Shown here one piece after another: positions 61,912 through 64,000 of a stretch of DNA of 64,000 nucleotides. This DNA is from Beijerinckiaceae bacterium RH AL1. Its GTDB lineage: Bacteria; Pseudomonadota; Alphaproteobacteria; Rhizobiales; Beijerinckiaceae. Within the stretch, counting starts at the first letter, position 1. Every line of letters starts with the position of its first letter. The notes beneath the pieces were generated by a model that saw only the letters and a program-made list of their open reading frames with translations, was not told the origin of the DNA and made no database searches. Both the position numbers and the translations under genes were made by a program. The stretch is from the NCBI GenBank assembly GCA_901457705.2, contig LR590083.2, forward strand, positions 3,906,597 to 3,970,596, written 5' to 3'.

Positions 61912-63882
61912 TCAGGCGGCGCGGGCGTCGGTGCGGAAGCCGCCGACGAGCTGGGCGAGGCGCTCGGTCTCGCGGCTGAGGCGATGGGCGGCGCCTGTCA
62001 CGTCCTCGACCATCGAGACGTTCTGCTGGATCACCAGGTCCATCTGGCCGAACGCCTCGTTGGTCTCGAAGAGCTTTTCCGTCTGCATCGCGACGTCGCC
62101 GGCGATGCCGCCGATCGCGATGTTGGTGTCGCCGACGTGGGCGACGATGCGCTCCAGCGCGCGGCCGGTCTCGCCCACCAGCTCGGAGCCGAAGCCGACC
62201 TGCTTGGTCGCCGCCGAGATCAGCGCCCTGATCTGCTGCGCCGAGTCGGTGGAATGCTTGGCGAGGTCGCGCACTTCCGCCGCGACGACGGCGAAGCCGC
62301 GGCCCGACTCGCCGGCGCGCGCCGCCTCGATTGCCGCGTTGAGCGCCAGCAGGTTGGTCTGCGCGGCGATGCGGTCGATGTAGCCGATGATCTCCTCGAT
62401 GCGCGCCGAGGACTGCTCGATCACCGTCATCGCGGTGATGGCGTCGCGCACGACGTGCTCGCTGCGCTCGGCCTCGGTCTTGGCGTGCTTGACGATGCTC
62501 TGGGCGCGGGCGGCGCCGCCGGCGGACCGATCGATCGAGCCGGTCAGCTGGCGCAGCGCGCCGGCCGAGATCTCGAGCGCCGAGGTCTGCTGCGCGGTGC
62601 GGCTCGCGAGGTCGCTCGTCGCCTCGGCGATGTCGGCGGTGCCGAGGCGGATGACCTCGGTGCTCTGGGCGATCGTGCGCATCGTGTCGCGCAGCGTGAC
62701 GACGGTGGCGTTGAAGTCGACGCGGATCGGCTCGAGATCGGGCGGGAAGGGCGTCGAGAGCTCCGCGGTAAGGTCGCCGTGCGCCAGCTTCTCGAGGCCG
62801 GCGGCGACGGTGCGCACGACGGCCGACTGCTGCTGCGCGAGCTCCTTCTCGTCCTGCAGCGCGGTGCGCGCCTCGACGTTCTGCTTGAAGAGGACGAGCG
62901 TGCGCGCGATGGCGCCGGTCTCGTGCTTGTCGTCGAGATAGGGGATTTCGGTCGTCACATCGTTGGCGGCGAGGCCGTCCATCGCCTTCACCAGCCGGCG
63001 CATGCGCCGCGACAGGCCGGACGAGATGATCTTCGACATCGTGTAGGCGACGACGAGCGAGAGGCCGGCGAAGATCAGGCTGTTCGTCAGCTTCTGGTAG
63101 AAGCCGGCGATGCGCACCTCGAGGAGCCGCTCGAGCTCGGTGTTGGTCGCGCTCCACGTCGTGTCGACCTGCTTCAGCACCTCGCTCTGCGCGGCGGCGA
63201 GGTCGTCGACCCTGCCGCCGTCGAGCAGCGTGTGGCCGCGTGCGGCGAGCGCGCTCGCGACGTTGCGCAGCGCCCTGGTGTCGTCGTCGAGCGCCTTGCG
63301 CGTCAGGCCGGCGGCATTGTCCTTCATCGCCGCGCTCAGCGAGGAATCCGCGTCGCCCGACGAGATCTCGAGGCTCTTCACCGCGAAGGCGATGTCGATC
63401 AGCCGCTTCGAGCCCGGCGGCTCGGAGGCGGCCTTGCCGAGGGCGACGGCGGCGACGGCCAGGCCCGGCAGGCGCACCGTCGCCGCGTCCATGGCGTAGT
63501 AGCTGTCGAGATCGGGATCGAGCGTCAGGTTCGAGCCGTCGGCGACGGCCCCGATCAGCGCCTTGCCGGTCTCGAGGCGGTCGGCCACCGTCGTCGCGGC
63601 GACGTAGGCCTTGGAGGCATCCACCGCGTTGAACTTCACATCCGCCTCGGGGTCGACGGCGAGCGGCGCGTCGAGCGTTCCGGTCTTGGCGGTATCGATG
63701 AACGGGCGCCACAGCTTGGCGATATAGGCGCTGCCGTCGTCCTCCTTCTGCGCGAAGGAGATGTCGAGGCTCGACTGCTTGATGAACAGGGCGGTCAGCA
63801 CGACGTCCGGCACCGCCGACAGCGTGACCATGAGCCAGAGCCGCGCCGGGATCGACAGCTTCGAGTTGATGAACCTGATCAT
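61912..63882 (-). CDS. Methyl-accepting chemotaxis protein
   Basis: A 656-residue transmembrane receptor. Helix 1 ([20 protein letters not shown]), a periplasmic sensor domain of about 235 residues, helix 2 ([19 protein letters not shown]), a HAMP segment ([20 protein letters not shown]), and the signalling hairpin [20 protein letters not shown] followed by [20 protein letters not shown]. The hairpin tip is intact, so it can bind CheA and CheW. The ligand is unknown. No other che genes are in the window. It is convergent with the binding-protein gene 23 bases away; if that pair senses and imports one ligand, the link is speculative. Confidence 0.95.
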   Translation of the reverse strand: MIRFINSKLSIPARLWLMVTLSAVPDVVLTALFIKQSSLDISFAQKEDDGSAYIAKLWRPFIDTAKTGTLDAPLAVDPEADVKFNAVDASKAYVAATTVADRLETGKALIGAVADGSNLTLDPDLDSYYAMDAATVRLPGLAVAAVALGKAASEPPGSKRLIDIAFAVKSLEISSGDADSSLSAAMKDNAAGLTRKALDDDTRALRNVASALAARGHTLLDGGRVDDLAAAQSEVLKQVDTTWSATNTELERLLEVRIAGFYQKLTNSLIFAGLSLVVAYTMSKIISSGLSRRMRRLVKAMDGLAANDVTTEIPYLDDKHETGAIARTLVLFKQNVEARTALQDEKELAQQQSAVVRTVAAGLEKLAHGDLTAELSTPFPPDLEPIRVDFNATVVTLRDTMRTIAQSTEVIRLGTADIAEATSDLASRTAQQTSALEISAGALRQLTGSIDRSAGGAARAQSIVKHAKTEAERSEHVVRDAITAMTVIEQSSARIEEIIGYIDRIAAQTNLLALNAAIEAARAGESGRGFAVVAAEVRDLAKHSTDSAQQIRALISAATKQVGFGSELVGETGRALERIVAHVGDTNIAIGGIAGDVAMQTEKLFETNEAFGQMDLVIQQNVSMVEDVTGAAHRLSRETERLAQLVGGFRTDARAA

Positions 63883-64000
63883 GCGAACGTCGGTGCCGCG
63901 GACTGTTTGGATCCGGCGTCATCCTGGCGCGACATGGTTAATGCCCGATTGCATGGATCGCTGATAGATTGTGCAATGTGTCCCGATACTTGTGCGGCAT

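Noticed and set aside
63883..64000. Possible gene start at the right window edge
   Set aside because: The only short frame (minus strand from 64000) stops after about 20 codons; this looks like the promoter side of the chemotaxis gene.

Overview
The window is about 64 kb of GC-rich (roughly 68-70 % by eye), tightly packed bacterial chromosome. Gene content points to an alphaproteobacterium, most likely of the order Hyphomicrobiales (Rhizobiales). The markers are a DUF4167 gene behind prmC, the rpmH-rnpA-yidC-engB order, an HWE-type sensor kinase, an fdsGBAD formate dehydrogenase operon, a GT21 lipid glycosyltransferase and the short form of Gnd. I cannot fix the family. I see no tRNA, rRNA, CRISPR, insertion sequence or prophage.

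Layout. 1-7.2 kb: hemW (cut by the window edge) and rph flank an island on the other strand (a DUF-type protein, a broken SEC-C protein, a sulfotransferase), followed by the ribosome/membrane biogenesis operon rpmH-rnpA-yidC-engB. 7.4-17.1 kb: amine oxidase, apaG-argE, a four-gene flagellar-type cluster, a secreted lipase, a DegP-like protease, a histidine-tailed tandem-repeat exported protein, and a PEP-mutase/isocitrate-lyase family enzyme overlapping a DUF429-like gene. 17.1-24.7 kb: NAD-linked formate dehydrogenase fdsGBAD, its probable LysR regulator with two palindromic sites, and an MFS transporter. 24.9-35.5 kb: recN, a lone glcD, and a six-gene oxidative pentose-phosphate operon (tkt-gnd-zwf-HAD-HAD-pgl). 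35.7-41.7 kb: HWE histidine kinase divergent from an RND efflux pair. 41.7-53.4 kb: membrane methyltransferase, prmC-DUF4167, ogt, SOUL heme protein, acyl-CoA dehydrogenase, a split DsbD-like pair (thioredoxin + CcdA), glycosyltransferase, alcohol dehydrogenase, thioesterase, hemF and a divergent lpxC. 53.4-64 kb: two small hypotheticals, glmM, an NRAMP metal transporter, glgX, a ceramide-glucosyltransferase-like gene, a siderophore/heme-type binding protein with a broken 3' end, and a chemotaxis receptor.

Main points for a second look: (1) three genes (SEC-C protein, zwf, the binding protein) show single-base frame breaks, several in homopolymer runs; (2) rnpA and the NRAMP gene have no ATG/GTG/TTG at the family-conserved N terminus, but each has a well-placed CTG; (3) a small exported protein made of 19-residue repeats ends in five histidines; (4) the LpxC has all metal ligands but an unrecognisable central segment; (5) several housekeeping genes sit away from their usual partners. 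Nothing here is a clear new defence or mobile system.
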